A DNA stretch of 64,000 nt from an uncultured Anaerolineae bacterium (GTDB lineage Bacteria; Chloroflexota; Anaerolineae; J036; Brachytrichaceae). This document shows, one piece after another, positions 1 to 8,656 of this stretch; position 1 is the stretch's first letter, and each line of letters begins with the position of its first letter. Under the pieces are notes generated by a model. It saw nothing but the letters and a program-made list of their open reading frames with translations. It made no database searches and was not told the DNA's origin. The stretch lies in contig CALIMH010000001.1 of the NCBI GenBank assembly GCA_938028725.1, forward strand, positions 62,001-126,000, written 5' to 3'. Position numbers and translations under genes: made by a program.

Positions 1-277
1 CAGCGCCGCTGACCGACTGATCGGCGCAACCGGCGATGTCGCGGAGACTTTCGAGGTGCATCTAACCCGTGAACAGAACGGCATGATGGTGATGGAGAAA
101 TTGAAGGATGGCGTGGAAGTTCCAGCGCGCGGCACGCTGGTGCTGAAGCCAGCCAGCTACCACATCATGCTCATCGGCGTCAAGCGTGACCTAAAGGTCG
201 GCGATAAGTTCCGTCTCACGCTCAAGTTTCAATCGGGTAAGGAAGTGCCGGTTGACGTGACCGTGCGCGAGCCTTAA
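1..277 (+). CDS. PCu(A)C-type copper chaperone, C-terminal part
   Basis: The gene runs in from the left edge; reading is open from base 2 to the TAA at 275-277. The visible part has the PCu(A)C (DUF461) signature: a His followed ten residues later by Met in the stretch HLTREQNGMMVM, then a Pro-Ala-Gly-like turn and a YHIML motif about 22 residues on. In this family the His and Met side chains bind Cu(I) outside the cytoplasmic membrane and pass it to cytochrome oxidase (CuA) or other partners. The N-terminus, with any signal peptide, lies outside the window, so its export cannot be judged. A strong terminator hairpin follows the stop codon. Confidence 0.85.
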   Translation, partial: SAADRLIGATGDVAETFEVHLTREQNGMMVMEKLKDGVEVPARGTLVLKPASYHIMLIGVKRDLKVGDKFRLTLKFQSGKEVPVDVTVREP

Positions 278-290
278 CCTGATAACCGGC

Positions 291-327
291 GCGTCCCGTG
301 GGGCGCGTTGCCCTGCGGGACGCTTCT
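291..327 (+). terminator. Intrinsic terminator after the copper chaperone
   Basis: GCGTCCCG (291-298) pairs with CGGGACGC (316-323). An inner GGGC/GCCC pair extends the stem, and TTCTTC follows. It lies 14 bases after the chaperone stop and between genes on opposite strands. Confidence 0.7.
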
Positions 328-457
328 TCAGCGCTACGCCTGGCAAGCGGGACAAGCACAAGAGGCTATCGCCGGCGTTGAGCGCGCTCGCTGCAGGCGT
401 GCGGGCGCTCCTCAATGAGCAGCCGCTGACAGGCGCTCCCTACGCGCGCCGGCCCGC

Positions 458-1834
458 TTAGCTGCCGAGCACCCGATCCACTGCTTCGCCCACGCTTCGC
501 ACCGGCACCAGCTGCATGTTGCCGTTTGCGACGTCTAACTTGCGCGTGGTCTTTGGGATGACACAACGGGTGAATCCTAGCCGCGCGGCTTCGCCAAGCC
601 GCTGGCCCAGGTTCGCCACGCTACGCACCTCTCCGCTCAGGCCGATCTCGCCCACCAGCACGGTGTCTGCTGGGATGGGCAATCCTTTGGCCGCGCTGAC
701 GATGGCCAGCGCTGCGGCTAAATCTGCCGCCGGCTCCTCGATGGTCATGCCACCGACGACGTTGACGAACACGTCCTGGTTGTGCAGCTGGAGGCCCAAC
801 CGCTTGCTGAGCACAGCGACCAGCAAGAACAAGCGGTTGTAGTCGAAGCCGTTAGCAGTGCGGCGGGGCAGCGGGTTGGGGGTGGGGCTAGCGAGCGCTT
901 GCACTTCGAGCAACAATGGGCGCGTCCCCTCCATCGTGGCTGCGATGGCCGAGCCTGGCGCATGCATCAGCCGCTCGGCCAAGAAAGCCTCGCTGGGATT
1001 GCTCACCTCGCACATCCCGCTGCTGGTCATCTCGAACACGCCGACCTCGTTGGTGGCGCCGAAGCGATTCTTGGTTGCGCGCAAGATGCGAAATGCCTGG
1101 AAGCGATCCCCCTCCAACTGCAACACCGTGTCCACGATGTGCTCCAGCACCTTCGGCCCGGCGAGCGTCCCCTCCTTGGTGACGTGGCCGACGATGAAAA
1201 TCGCTGTGCCGCTGCGTTTAGCGAGCGCTTGCAATTGCTGAGCACACTCGCGCACTTGGGTCACGCTGCCGGGTGAGGATTGCAGCGACTCGATGAACAT
1301 GGTTTGAATCGAGTCCACCACGCACAGGCGCGGGCGCAATCGCTCCACCGCTTGCACCACCATGTCGAGGTTGGTTTCGGTGAGTAGATACAGGTCGCTG
1401 TCGCCGACGCCCAGGCGTTCAGCGCGCATCTTGATTTGCGCGCTGCTCTCCTCCCCGCTCACGTAGAGCGTGGGCCCGATGTGCCGCGCTGTCAGCACGG
1501 CGGCTTGCAGCAGCAACGTGCTCTTTCCGATGCCCGGATCGCCGCCGATCAGCACCAGCGAGCCCGGCACGATCCCGCCGCCCAACACCCGAGTGAACTC
1601 TTGGATCGGCAGTGGCAGGCGCTCGGTGGTGTCGCTCAGGATTTCGGCCAGCTTGCGGGGATGGTCGAGCGGCATGCTCTCGCGCATGAGGACAGTCGGC
1701 CGATCCGCCACCACCTCCTCCACGAGGGTGTTCCAAGCGCCGCAGGCCGGGCACTTGCCGCTCCAGCGCGGGAAGGTGCTGTGGCAATTGGTGCAGACGT
1801 ACTGGGTGCGGAGTTGTGGCGTGCGCTTTGGCAT
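458..1834 (-). CDS. radA: DNA repair protein RadA
   Basis: RadA (Sms) is a DnaB-like ATPase that drives branch migration in recombinational repair. This 458-residue protein has the full family layout. There is a four-cysteine zinc finger (Cys14, 17, 28, 31, in CTNCHSTF and CPACGAW), a Walker A GGDPGIGKST near residues 97-106, the RadA-specific KNRFG motif at 255-259, and a Lon-protease-like C-terminal domain. Its length is normal for the family (about 450-460). The ATG start puts the zinc finger at the usual distance from the N-terminus. It lies 23 bases after the KDPG aldolase gene on the same strand, so it may be the last gene of the citrate synthase operon. Confidence 0.96.
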   Translation of the reverse strand: MPKRTPQLRTQYVCTNCHSTFPRWSGKCPACGAWNTLVEEVVADRPTVLMRESMPLDHPRKLAEILSDTTERLPLPIQEFTRVLGGGIVPGSLVLIGGDPGIGKSTLLLQAAVLTARHIGPTLYVSGEESSAQIKMRAERLGVGDSDLYLLTETNLDMVVQAVERLRPRLCVVDSIQTMFIESLQSSPGSVTQVRECAQQLQALAKRSGTAIFIVGHVTKEGTLAGPKVLEHIVDTVLQLEGDRFQAFRILRATKNRFGATNEVGVFEMTSSGMCEVSNPSEAFLAERLMHAPGSAIAATMEGTRPLLLEVQALASPTPNPLPRRTANGFDYNRLFLLVAVLSKRLGLQLHNQDVFVNVVGGMTIEEPAADLAAALAIVSAAKGLPIPADTVLVGEIGLSGEVRSVANLGQRLGEAARLGFTRCVIPKTTRKLDVANGNMQLVPVRSVGEAVDRVLGS

Positions 1835-1857
1835 GGCTGCGCGTGTTGGTGCGCCCG

Positions 1858-2532
1858 CTAGGCTGGCGTCGCGTCGGCGCGCGCCAAAGGCAGCCCCAGC
1901 GCGCGGGTGCGCAACTGAGCTGCAGCCTGAGCGGCGGTTTGGGCATCGGCGTTGAGTGCCGACGGTGGTATAAGCGCTGTGCTCAAACCGACGATTTGCG
2001 CGCCAGCGGCGAGCAGCTCGGCCGTCTGCTCAGCGGTCACTTGGCCGCTCACCCACAGCGGAATGTCGGGGAAGGGGCCGCGCACCGCGCGCACGTATGC
2101 GGCCCCACCCACGCAACCAATCGGGAAGACCTTGACCACGTGCGCGCCGCTGCGCCAAGCGCTCAGGATTTCACTGGGCGTCAGCGCGCCCACGATGGCC
2201 ACCGCGCCGGCTTCGCGGCAGGGGCGGATGATCTCCGGCTCCAGCGCGGGCGAGACAACGAACTGGGCGCCGGCCTCGAGACAGGCGCGCGCCTCAGCAG
2301 CGCTCGTCACGGTGCCGGCGCCGAGCAACACGTTGGGTGGCGCCTCGGCGACGAGTTGCCGGATTAGCGCCACTGCGTCTGGGATGGTCAGCGTGATCTC
2401 CACGCAGCGAAAGCCGCCGGCCAACAGCGCGCGGGCGGTGCGCGCTGCAAATTGGGCATCGTCCACGCGGACGATGCCCACCAACCGTTCGTCAAACAGC
2501 GCGCGCAGCCGCGCCTCAGCAGGCGTGGTCAT
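1858..2532 (-). CDS. eda: KDPG / 4-hydroxy-2-oxoglutarate aldolase family protein
   Basis: Class I aldolase that splits 2-keto-3-deoxy-6-phosphogluconate, or related 2-keto-hydroxy acids, into pyruvate and an aldehyde. The 224-residue TIM-barrel protein carries the family blocks: GIVR near the N-terminus, VEITLT with the catalytic Glu, GAGTV, VVSPALEP, and VKVFP containing the Schiff-base lysine. I chose the ATG at 2532, not the longer frame, because it overlaps the citrate synthase stop as ATGA (2529-2532), which implies translational coupling. No 6-phosphogluconate dehydratase is nearby, so the true substrate (KDPG, KDPGal or 4-hydroxy-2-oxoglutarate) is open. Confidence 0.88.
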   Translation of the reverse strand: MTTPAEARLRALFDERLVGIVRVDDAQFAARTARALLAGGFRCVEITLTIPDAVALIRQLVAEAPPNVLLGAGTVTSAAEARACLEAGAQFVVSPALEPEIIRPCREAGAVAIVGALTPSEILSAWRSGAHVVKVFPIGCVGGAAYVRAVRGPFPDIPLWVSGQVTAEQTAELLAAGAQIVGLSTALIPPSALNADAQTAAQAAAQLRTRALGLPLARADATPA

Positions 2533-3695
2533 CGTTCCTCGATCGGCACATAGTGCAAGCCGAGCGGCCCAATGTATTCCGATTGGGGGCGGATCAGCAC
2601 GTTGTCGTTGTATTGCTCGATCACGTGGGCGCACCAGCCGACGATGCGTGAGCAGGCGAACATCGGCGTGAACAGGTCTATGGGGATGCCCAGGTAATAG
2701 AGCATCGAGGCGCTGTAAAAGTCCACGTTAGGATACAACTCGCGGTGGCGCAACACCGACTCGGCCAGTCGCAGAGAGATTTGGTAGTACTTCGGCTGGT
2801 TCACCTTGTTGCCCAGTTTCTCTGCCCAGCGGTTGAGGTGCAGCGAGCGGGGGTCGCCGTGCTTATAGATGCGGTGACCAAAGCCCATGATCTTGCGCTT
2901 TTGGGCGAAGGCGCGATCCACATACTCGTCAACTTTGTCCACTTCGCCGATCTCCAGCAGCGTGCGCATCGTCGCCTCGTTGGCGCCGCCATGGAGGGGG
3001 CCTTTAAGTGAGGCAAAGGCCGATGAGATCGCGGAGTGCAGATCGGCCTGAGTGCTGGCCACCACACGCGCGGTGAACGTGCTGGCATTCATGCCGTGGT
3101 CCGCCAGCAGGATCAGATACACGTCCATCGCGCGGACAAATTCTGGGTCGGTGGATAGGCCGAGCATGTGCAAGGTGTTGGCCGCGTGGGAGAGCCGGGG
3201 GTTGGGCGGGATCGGGTCGTTGTGGCAGCGGATGCGATGATACGCTGCGCATAGTGTGGGCAACTGTGCGATCAGCCGCACCGACTTGCGCAGCGTGGCC
3301 TCGATGCTGATGTCCTCGATCTCCGGGTCGTAAAAGGAGAGTGCCGACACTGCTGTGCGCAATGCCTCCATCGGCACAGTGTCCTGCGGCAGTGCACGCA
3401 AGAGATCGTACATCGGCGCAGGCAACCAGCGGTTTGCCACCAACCGCGCATTGAAGTCGGCCAGCTCGTTGCGGTTGGGTAGTTTGCCGAACAGCAGCAA
3501 GTAGGCAGTCTCCTCATACGTGGCGCGTTCCGCCAGCTCGTGAATGTTGATGCCGCGGTAGACCAGCGTGCTGTTGGGGCCGTCCACCAAGCTGATTTCA
3601 GTCTGGACGGCGACAACGCCATCCAAGCCTTTCACGAAGGGCTGTCGCACTCCAGTAGTGCCATTAGCTAGAGGGGTGTGAGTTGAGTTGCTCAT
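2529..3695 (-). CDS. gltA: Citrate synthase
   Basis: Condenses acetyl-CoA and oxaloacetate to citrate, the entry step of the TCA cycle. The 388-residue protein matches the short (about 370-390 residue) form of the family. It shows the catalytic LHGGANE block, MGFGHRIYKHGDPR with the second active-site His, and the C-terminal NVDFYSA segment with its Asp, followed by an arginine-containing substrate loop. The ATG is preceded by AGGAG at good spacing. A 2-methylcitrate synthase cannot be excluded from motifs alone, but aconitase lies about 8 kb away and no prp genes are present. It is the first gene of a likely citrate synthase-aldolase-radA unit. Confidence 0.94.
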   Translation of the reverse strand: MSNSTHTPLANGTTGVRQPFVKGLDGVVAVQTEISLVDGPNSTLVYRGINIHELAERATYEETAYLLLFGKLPNRNELADFNARLVANRWLPAPMYDLLRALPQDTVPMEALRTAVSALSFYDPEIEDISIEATLRKSVRLIAQLPTLCAAYHRIRCHNDPIPPNPRLSHAANTLHMLGLSTDPEFVRAMDVYLILLADHGMNASTFTARVVASTQADLHSAISSAFASLKGPLHGGANEATMRTLLEIGEVDKVDEYVDRAFAQKRKIMGFGHRIYKHGDPRSLHLNRWAEKLGNKVNQPKYYQISLRLAESVLRHRELYPNVDFYSASMLYYLGIPIDLFTPMFACSRIVGWCAHVIEQYNDNVLIRPQSEYIGPLGLHYVPIEER

Positions 3696-3754
3696 CTCGC
3701 AGCACTCCTGAATCCCTCCACCTTAAAAAAGGCGGAGCATGTCAGTCACAAGGG

Positions 3755-3760
3755 ATTATA
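3755..3760 (-). promoter_or_regulatory. -10 box for the citrate synthase operon
   Basis: Perfect TATAAT on the minus strand, 59 bases upstream of the citrate synthase start. I see no convincing -35 box. A small hairpin (3716-3737, stem CTCC-CCTT/AAGG-GGAG) lies in the resulting leader. Confidence 0.5.
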
Positions 3761-3803
3761 GTTTTGTTCGGGTTTTTGACTTTTCGCAGCCGCTTGGCCG
3801 TGC

Positions 3804-4643
3804 TCACTCATCGAACAGGGCAGTTGGCTCCGCGTAGATGCGCAGTTTTCCAAGCGTCAGGCAGTCGCGCACCCATCGCTCGAGCTGAGCTTGTTGCTCA
3901 TCCAGTGACTGGTGGTCGTGCAGGGCCGCTAGGGGATAATTGATGTGCAGCGCGCGTAAGGGCAAGATGTGGCGGGTGATGCCGGCCGGCAGCAAGATCC
4001 CACGCCGCGCCAAGTCGGCCACCTCAATTGCCTCGAAGCGCGGGAACAGTGCCAAGGCAACCACGTCGCCGAGCTCGGCGCGGGCTTGGCCCAAGTCGGC
4101 TGCCAGCGTGCGTTGCACAGTGGCTATCTCTTGGTAGCGTTGCACCACTTGGTTGAGCAGCGCGATCTGGGCGCGGGCGTCGTGTCCGCCGCGGAGGGTG
4201 TGGCAGCGGTCTTCCAGCGTGAAGCATAGCAGGGCCTCGCGCCGCACCAGCAGTGCCTCAGCCGTTGTAGGGTCGGTGTCGTCGATCTCGATCCCTTTCA
4301 CCTCTGTAATGGCGCGCAGCAAGGCAGAAGGATCGCAGCCGCTCAGCGCGTGATGCCAAACCTCTAGCCGCACAGCGCGATAGTCCACCACCTGGGCCAC
4401 GATGCGAGGGATGCCGAGCGCTTGGCACGCAGCGACGCGGTTGGCGCCATCCAGCACTACGTAGCCTCGTCGCCCTTCATCCAGCGGCGCCACAACCGGC
4501 GGATTGCGCAGCACCCCATCGCGCCGAAGGCGCTCCACCAACGGGGTTGCACGCCGGGGGTCAGTGTGCTCATGCAGAAGCAGGTGTGTCAGTGGCAATA
4601 CGCGCAGCTCGGGAAGATGCGTCGCGATGGATGACTGCGGCAT
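3804..4643 (-). CDS. ParB/sulfiredoxin-fold domain protein
   Basis: A 279-residue protein whose first 100 residues resemble the ParB N-terminal nuclease-like fold: a Leu/Pro-rich lead-in, DPRRATPLVERLRRDGVL, then VVLDGANRVAACQALG. That last motif corresponds to the DGxHR nucleotide-binding loop of ParB, SerK and SbnI proteins. Members of this superfamily include CTPases, free-serine kinases and regulators; I cannot tell which applies. There is no obvious C-terminal helix-turn-helix of the chromosomal ParB type, so a partition role is unlikely. The gene is divergent from the nucleoside importer, and their promoters share a mirrored 10-bp site. Its -10 box lies only 7 bases before the ATG, so the mRNA is probably leaderless. 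Confidence 0.7.
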   Translation of the reverse strand: MPQSSIATHLPELRVLPLTHLLLHEHTDPRRATPLVERLRRDGVLRNPPVVAPLDEGRRGYVVLDGANRVAACQALGIPRIVAQVVDYRAVRLEVWHHALSGCDPSALLRAITEVKGIEIDDTDPTTAEALLVRREALLCFTLEDRCHTLRGGHDARAQIALLNQVVQRYQEIATVQRTLAADLGQARAELGDVVALALFPRFEAIEVADLARRGILLPAGITRHILPLRALHINYPLAALHDHQSLDEQQAQLERWVRDCLTLGKLRIYAEPTALFDE

Positions 4644-4646
4644 ACC

Positions 4647-4698
4647 GTTGATTGTAGGCAGCGCAGCGCCGCGTTGGTGCGCTCGCTATACAATCAAC
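4647..4698. promoter_or_regulatory. Mirrored divergent promoter pair
   Basis: GTTGATTGTA (4647-4656) and TACAATCAAC (4689-4698) are perfect 10-bp inverted copies separated by 32 bases. Each contains a TACAAT -10-like hexamer reading outwards: leftward into the ParB-fold gene (7-base gap to its ATG) and rightward into the BMP lipoprotein gene (leader of about 50 bases with a strong ribosome binding site). The symmetry could be a shared operator or two promoters that happen to match. Confidence 0.5.
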
Positions 4699-4750
4699 TC
4701 AAGCGGAGCGCCCTGCTCTGCTACACACGTGAAGAAGAGGAGAGGTAAAC

Positions 4751-5869
4751 ATGAAGCGAACAAGGATCAACCAAATTGGTGTGTGGGCTGCGGCCGGGGC
4801 GCTGCTAGTCGCCTGCGCAGCCCCATCGGCTGCACCCACATCAGCGCCCGCCCAGCCGTCCGCCGGTGAAGCTGCTGCGCCAACAAAGCTGCGCGCCAAG
4901 TTGGTGCTGAACGGCACGCTCGGCGATAAGTCTTTCTTCGACTCCGCCCAGCGCGGGATGGACATGATGAAGAACGAGCTGGGGTGGGAGACGAAGACCA
5001 TCGAGTGCACTTACGACCGCAACAAGTGGCTGCCGTGTCTGGAGGATGCCGCGGCGACAGACGACTACGACATCTTGATCGCCGGCACTTTTGACATGAG
5101 CGATTACGTCACCCAGGTGGCGCCGAAATACCCCAACAAGCGCTTCTGGATGTTTGACGCTGCGCCGGATTACGAGAACTGCGCTAACAAGTGTGCCAAC
5201 GTCTACACGGTGCTTTTCCGTCAGAACGAAGGCTCGTACTTGCTCGGTGTGCTCGCCGCTGGCTTGCTCAAGGAAGGCGCGATCCCAGGTGTCACCTCAA
5301 GCTCCAAGATCGGGATCATCGGCGGCATGGACATTCCCGTGATCAACGACTTCATCGTCGGCTTCAAGCAGGGGCTGCGGGACAGCGGTGTGGACCCAGA
5401 GGCGGCCACCATCGTGCAATACGTGGGTGGCGATAACCCATGGAACAACCCCGCCAAGGGCAAGGAGATCGCGCTGGCGATGTACAACCAGGGCGCATCC
5501 ATTGTGTGGGGTGTGGCCGGCAACACCGGCAGCGGCGCGTTTGAGGCAGCCGTCGAGGCTAACGCCTACACCTTCGGCGTGGACTCGGACCAGTACTTCA
5601 CCATCGCTGACCCAAAGCAACGCGAGACCATCATCACGTCCATGCTGAAGAATGTGGACAAGGGCCTGTTCCGCGCCGCCAAGCTGCACCTGGAGGGCAA
5701 GCTCGGTTATGGTGCGCCGGAGGCAGTTGGCGTGGCCGGCGACGCGGTCGGCGTGGCGGTGAATGAGAACACCCGCCGGCTGGTGAGCGAGTCCATCTTG
5801 AAGTCGGTTGAAGCAGCAGCCGCTGCCGTAAAGGAAGGAAAGGTGACTGTCGAGACGGCGTTCAAGTGA
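4751..5869 (+). CDS. BMP-family nucleoside-binding lipoprotein of an ABC importer
   Basis: Extracytoplasmic binding protein of the BmpA/Med (PnrA, NupN-like) family, which typically binds purine or other nucleosides. The N-terminus has a Lys/Arg start, a hydrophobic stretch and the lipobox LVAC, followed by an Ala/Pro/Ser tether. The mature domain begins with KLVLNGTLGDKSFFDSA, the typical BMP opening, and has IGIIGGMDIPVI and GVDSDQYF later on. It is 372 residues, normal for the family. GAGGAGAGG precedes the ATG. It heads a four-component importer operon, and a long hairpin follows before the ATPase gene, as expected if the binding protein is made in excess. Confidence 0.92.
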   Translation: MKRTRINQIGVWAAAGALLVACAAPSAAPTSAPAQPSAGEAAAPTKLRAKLVLNGTLGDKSFFDSAQRGMDMMKNELGWETKTIECTYDRNKWLPCLEDAAATDDYDILIAGTFDMSDYVTQVAPKYPNKRFWMFDAAPDYENCANKCANVYTVLFRQNEGSYLLGVLAAGLLKEGAIPGVTSSSKIGIIGGMDIPVINDFIVGFKQGLRDSGVDPEAATIVQYVGGDNPWNNPAKGKEIALAMYNQGASIVWGVAGNTGSGAFEAAVEANAYTFGVDSDQYFTIADPKQRETIITSMLKNVDKGLFRAAKLHLEGKLGYGAPEAVGVAGDAVGVAVNENTRRLVSESILKSVEAAAAAVKEGKVTVETAFK

Positions 5870-5908
5870 GACTCCCTGCTGCTTGCTGAGATTTCGTATT
5901 CGCACGAT

Positions 5909-5951
5909 GCAGTGATCGCGTCTGCTGAGGGCGTGCAGGCGCGGTCACTGC
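5909..5951 (+). terminator. Intercistronic hairpin after the BMP lipoprotein gene
   Basis: GCAGTGATCGCG (5909-5920) pairs with CGCGGTCACTGC (5940-5951): 12 pairs including one G-U. It sits 40 bases after the lipoprotein stop and 12 before the ATPase start. No U-tract follows, so mRNA protection or partial termination is more likely than full termination. Confidence 0.6.
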
Positions 5952-5963
5952 GCATTTAAGCCG

Positions 5964-7517
5964 ATGAGCACGGAGCCGCTGATTGTCGCCATGCGCCAGA
6001 TCGTGAAGGTGTATCCGAACGGTCTGCGCGCCAACGACCACGTCACGTTTGAGGTGCGCCCACGCGAGATTCACGCGCTGGTGGGCGAGAACGGCGCCGG
6101 CAAGTCCACGCTGATGAAGATTTTGTATGGCCTGGAGAAGCCCACCGCCGGCGCGATTTATCTGCGCGACCAACTGGTTCACATTGACTCGCCCCACACC
6201 GCCATCGCCTTGGGCATCGGCATGGTGCACCAAAACTTTATGCTCGTGCCCTCCTTCACCATCGCCGAAAACGTGGTGCTGGGAGCAGAACCGCTGCGCG
6301 GCGGTGTGCTCGACCGCAAGGCCGCTATCGCTATCACCCGCGAACTCAGCCGGCGTTATGGCTTGGAGGTGGATCCAGAAGCGACGGTGGACGCTGTGCC
6401 GGTGGGCGTGCGCCAACGGGTGGAGATCCTCAAGGCACTTTACCGCGGCGCGGAAATCCTGATCCTCGACGAACCCACCGCCGTGCTCACACCCCAAGAA
6501 ACACAGGAGCTGTTTGCTGCCATCCGTCAGCTTGTGGACAACGGGAAGACCGTCATCTTCATCTCGCACAAGTTGCGCGAGGTAAAAGAGATCAGCGACC
6601 GCGTGAGCGTGATGCGCAACGCCCGCATGGTGGACACGGTGGAGACCGCCTCGGTCAGCGAGGAGCAGATCGCGCGCATGATGGTGGGCCGCGAGGTGTT
6701 CTTGCAAGTGCATAAGCCGCCCCTCCAGCGTGGCGAGCCGGTCCTCCAAGTGCGTGACCTGGAGTACGTCAGCGATGCTGGCGTGGAAGTGCTCAAGCGT
6801 GTGTCCTTCAACGTGTATGCCGGCGAGATTCTGGGCATAGCAGGCGTGGAGGGCAACGGCCAAACCGAGCTGGTGGAGGTGATCGCTGGACTGCGCCGCG
6901 CCGTGAGTGGTTGCGTCCTGCTGGGTGGCGTGGACATCACACGCGCCTCGCCGCGCCAGGTGCGCCGCGCTGGCGCGGCCCATATCCCCGAAGACCGCTT
7001 GACCAACGGTGTCGCGCTTTCGGCCACCATCGCTGAGAACTTGATCGTGGATCGCTTCGAGCAGCCACCCTTCACGCGCGGCTTGCTGATGCAGCCCCGC
7101 CATATCGCTCAACACGCCGAACGGCTGATCGAGCAATTTGCCATTCGCGCGCCCAGCGCAGAGCTCCAGGTGGGGATGCTCTCCGGCGGCAACATGCAGA
7201 AAGTGGTGCTCGCTCGTGAGCTTTCGGCGCGGCCCAAGTTGCTGATCGCGGCTCAGCCTACCCGCGGCGTGGACATTGGCGCAAGCGAGTTCATCTACGA
7301 CCAGCTCGTCCGTGCGCGCAATGATGGCGTGGCTGTGCTGTTGGTCTCCGCGGACCTCAGCGAGGTGATGGCCCTGTCGGATCGCATCGCCGTGATGAAA
7401 GATGGGCGGCTGACCGCCATCTTCTCCAACACGCCGCACCTGAGTGAAGAGGAGATCGGCTACTACATGCTGGGCGTGAAGCACATGAGCGCTGAGGAAA
7501 TTGCTGCGAATTGGTGA
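5964..7517 (+). CDS. Nucleoside ABC importer, double ATP-binding subunit
   Basis: A 517-residue tandem ATPase of the RbsA/NupO type energising the adjacent permeases. The first half has an intact Walker A (GENGAGKST) and Walker B with LDEPTAVLTP. Its signature region is VGVRQRVEIL, where the second-half-type LSGG is relaxed. The second half has a degenerate Walker A (GVEGNGQTE), a good signature (LSGGNMQK) and IAAQPTRGVD in place of the catalytic Glu segment. One active and one degenerate site is standard for this family, so this is not decay. There is no clear ribosome binding site before the ATG. The gene is followed by the first permease after 6 bases. Confidence 0.93.
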   Translation: MSTEPLIVAMRQIVKVYPNGLRANDHVTFEVRPREIHALVGENGAGKSTLMKILYGLEKPTAGAIYLRDQLVHIDSPHTAIALGIGMVHQNFMLVPSFTIAENVVLGAEPLRGGVLDRKAAIAITRELSRRYGLEVDPEATVDAVPVGVRQRVEILKALYRGAEILILDEPTAVLTPQETQELFAAIRQLVDNGKTVIFISHKLREVKEISDRVSVMRNARMVDTVETASVSEEQIARMMVGREVFLQVHKPPLQRGEPVLQVRDLEYVSDAGVEVLKRVSFNVYAGEILGIAGVEGNGQTELVEVIAGLRRAVSGCVLLGGVDITRASPRQVRRAGAAHIPEDRLTNGVALSATIAENLIVDRFEQPPFTRGLLMQPRHIAQHAERLIEQFAIRAPSAELQVGMLSGGNMQKVVLARELSARPKLLIAAQPTRGVDIGASEFIYDQLVRARNDGVAVLLVSADLSEVMALSDRIAVMKDGRLTAIFSNTPHLSEEEIGYYMLGVKHMSAEEIAANW

Positions 7518-7523
7518 ATCGCT

Positions 7524-8654
7524 ATGATGCAAACTGCTGCCCCGATCGCCTTTGACCGAGAGGCCGCCCGCCGCGCTGTGCTGGCGGAACGCCGGCGCTC
7601 TGCGTTGATTGACCTGGGCGTGACGCTCAGCACTATCGGTGTGGCGCTCCTGATGGGCTTTGTCGCCGTCGCACTGCTCGGCAAAAACCCATTTGTCGCC
7701 TACGAGGCGCTGCTGACTGGGCCGCTTACCCGTCTGGGACGCACAGGACGCTGGCTGGAGCTGGCGACTAACTTGATTTTGGTGGGCCTGGGCGTCTCTA
7801 TCGCTTTCCGCGCTCGCCAGTTCAGCTTGGGCGGCCAGGGCCAAATGGTGGCGGGGGCGCTGATCGCTGCATTAGTGGCGATCTACGTTCCCCTGCCACC
7901 TGTGCTCGGCGTGGTGGTGCCGGTGGCTGTCGCCATGGCGGTGGGCTTCCTGCTGGGTCTGCTGCCAGGACTGATGAAGGCGCATCTCAATGCCAACGAG
8001 ATCGTCTCAACGCTCATGCTGAACGCGATTGTCCTGCGGCTCTATGACTATGTGCTCACCTACTTCCTGAAGCCGGAGGGCAGCTCCACCACTCGCTCGC
8101 TGCCGGTTCAGCCCACCGCGCGGCTGCCGACGTTCACCGAACTGCTCGGCGTGGACTTGGGGCGCTTCAACTTGGGCGTGGTCTTTGTGGTGTTGGCGGT
8201 GGTCGGGGTGTGGGTGCTGCTGGAGCGCACGCCGTTTGGCTACACCATCCGCATGATCGGCGCAAACGAGCAATTCGCTCGCTACGGCGGCATCAACACA
8301 CGCCGCACCATCGCATTGGCCTTCGCAGCGGGCGGCGCAGTCAGCGCACTGGCCGGCGCGCATCTGTTGCTGGGCGTGCACGGACGGCTGTTCCTCGACT
8401 TTGTCGCCAACATCGGCTGGGATGGCATCACCGTGGCGCTGCTGGCGCGCAACCACCCGCTGGTTGTGCCACTCAGCGGCCTGTTTTACGCTTATCTGCT
8501 CGTGGGCGGCGATCGCGTCGAGCAGCAAGCGCAGGTTGGATCGGAGTTGGTGCAGGTGATCCAGGCGGTGATCGTGTTGTTGATCACGGCGCAAGTGCTG
8601 GGGGATTGGATACGCGCCCGCCGCAGCCGAGCGATCCCATCGCAGGAGGGCTGA
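7524..8654 (+). CDS. Nucleoside ABC importer permease 1
   Basis: A 376-residue integral membrane permease of the NupP/YufP type (BPD_transp_2 family). It has about ten hydrophobic segments and the conserved cytoplasmic stretch RTPFGYTIRMIGANEQFARYGG, which contacts the ATPase. The segment FSLGGQGQMVAGAL early in the protein is typical for this branch. It lies between the ATPase and the second permease, with the second permease starting 2 bases after its stop. Together they form the heterodimeric membrane channel for nucleosides. Confidence 0.92.
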   Translation: MMQTAAPIAFDREAARRAVLAERRRSALIDLGVTLSTIGVALLMGFVAVALLGKNPFVAYEALLTGPLTRLGRTGRWLELATNLILVGLGVSIAFRARQFSLGGQGQMVAGALIAALVAIYVPLPPVLGVVVPVAVAMAVGFLLGLLPGLMKAHLNANEIVSTLMLNAIVLRLYDYVLTYFLKPEGSSTTRSLPVQPTARLPTFTELLGVDLGRFNLGVVFVVLAVVGVWVLLERTPFGYTIRMIGANEQFARYGGINTRRTIALAFAAGGAVSALAGAHLLLGVHGRLFLDFVANIGWDGITVALLARNHPLVVPLSGLFYAYLLVGGDRVEQQAQVGSELVQVIQAVIVLLITAQVLGDWIRARRSRAIPSQEG

Positions 8655-8656
8655 GG

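Noticed and set aside
782-1276. 164-residue open frame antisense to radA
   Set aside because: Mirror of the RadA coding sequence; no independent evidence.
7143-7300. Degenerate second ATP site of the nucleoside importer ATPase as a sign of decay
   Set aside because: This pattern is normal for RbsA/NupO-type double ATPases.
5862-7844. 660-residue open frame antisense to the nucleoside importer ATPase
   Set aside because: Rich in His, Gln, Ala and Arg with no domain, and fully covered by a well-supported gene on the other strand. A product of high GC and codon bias.
8210-8656. Long N-terminal extension of nucleoside permease 2
   Set aside because: Overlaps permease 1 in another frame, lacks hydrophobic helices of the family, and the ATG at 8657 has a strong ribosome binding site.
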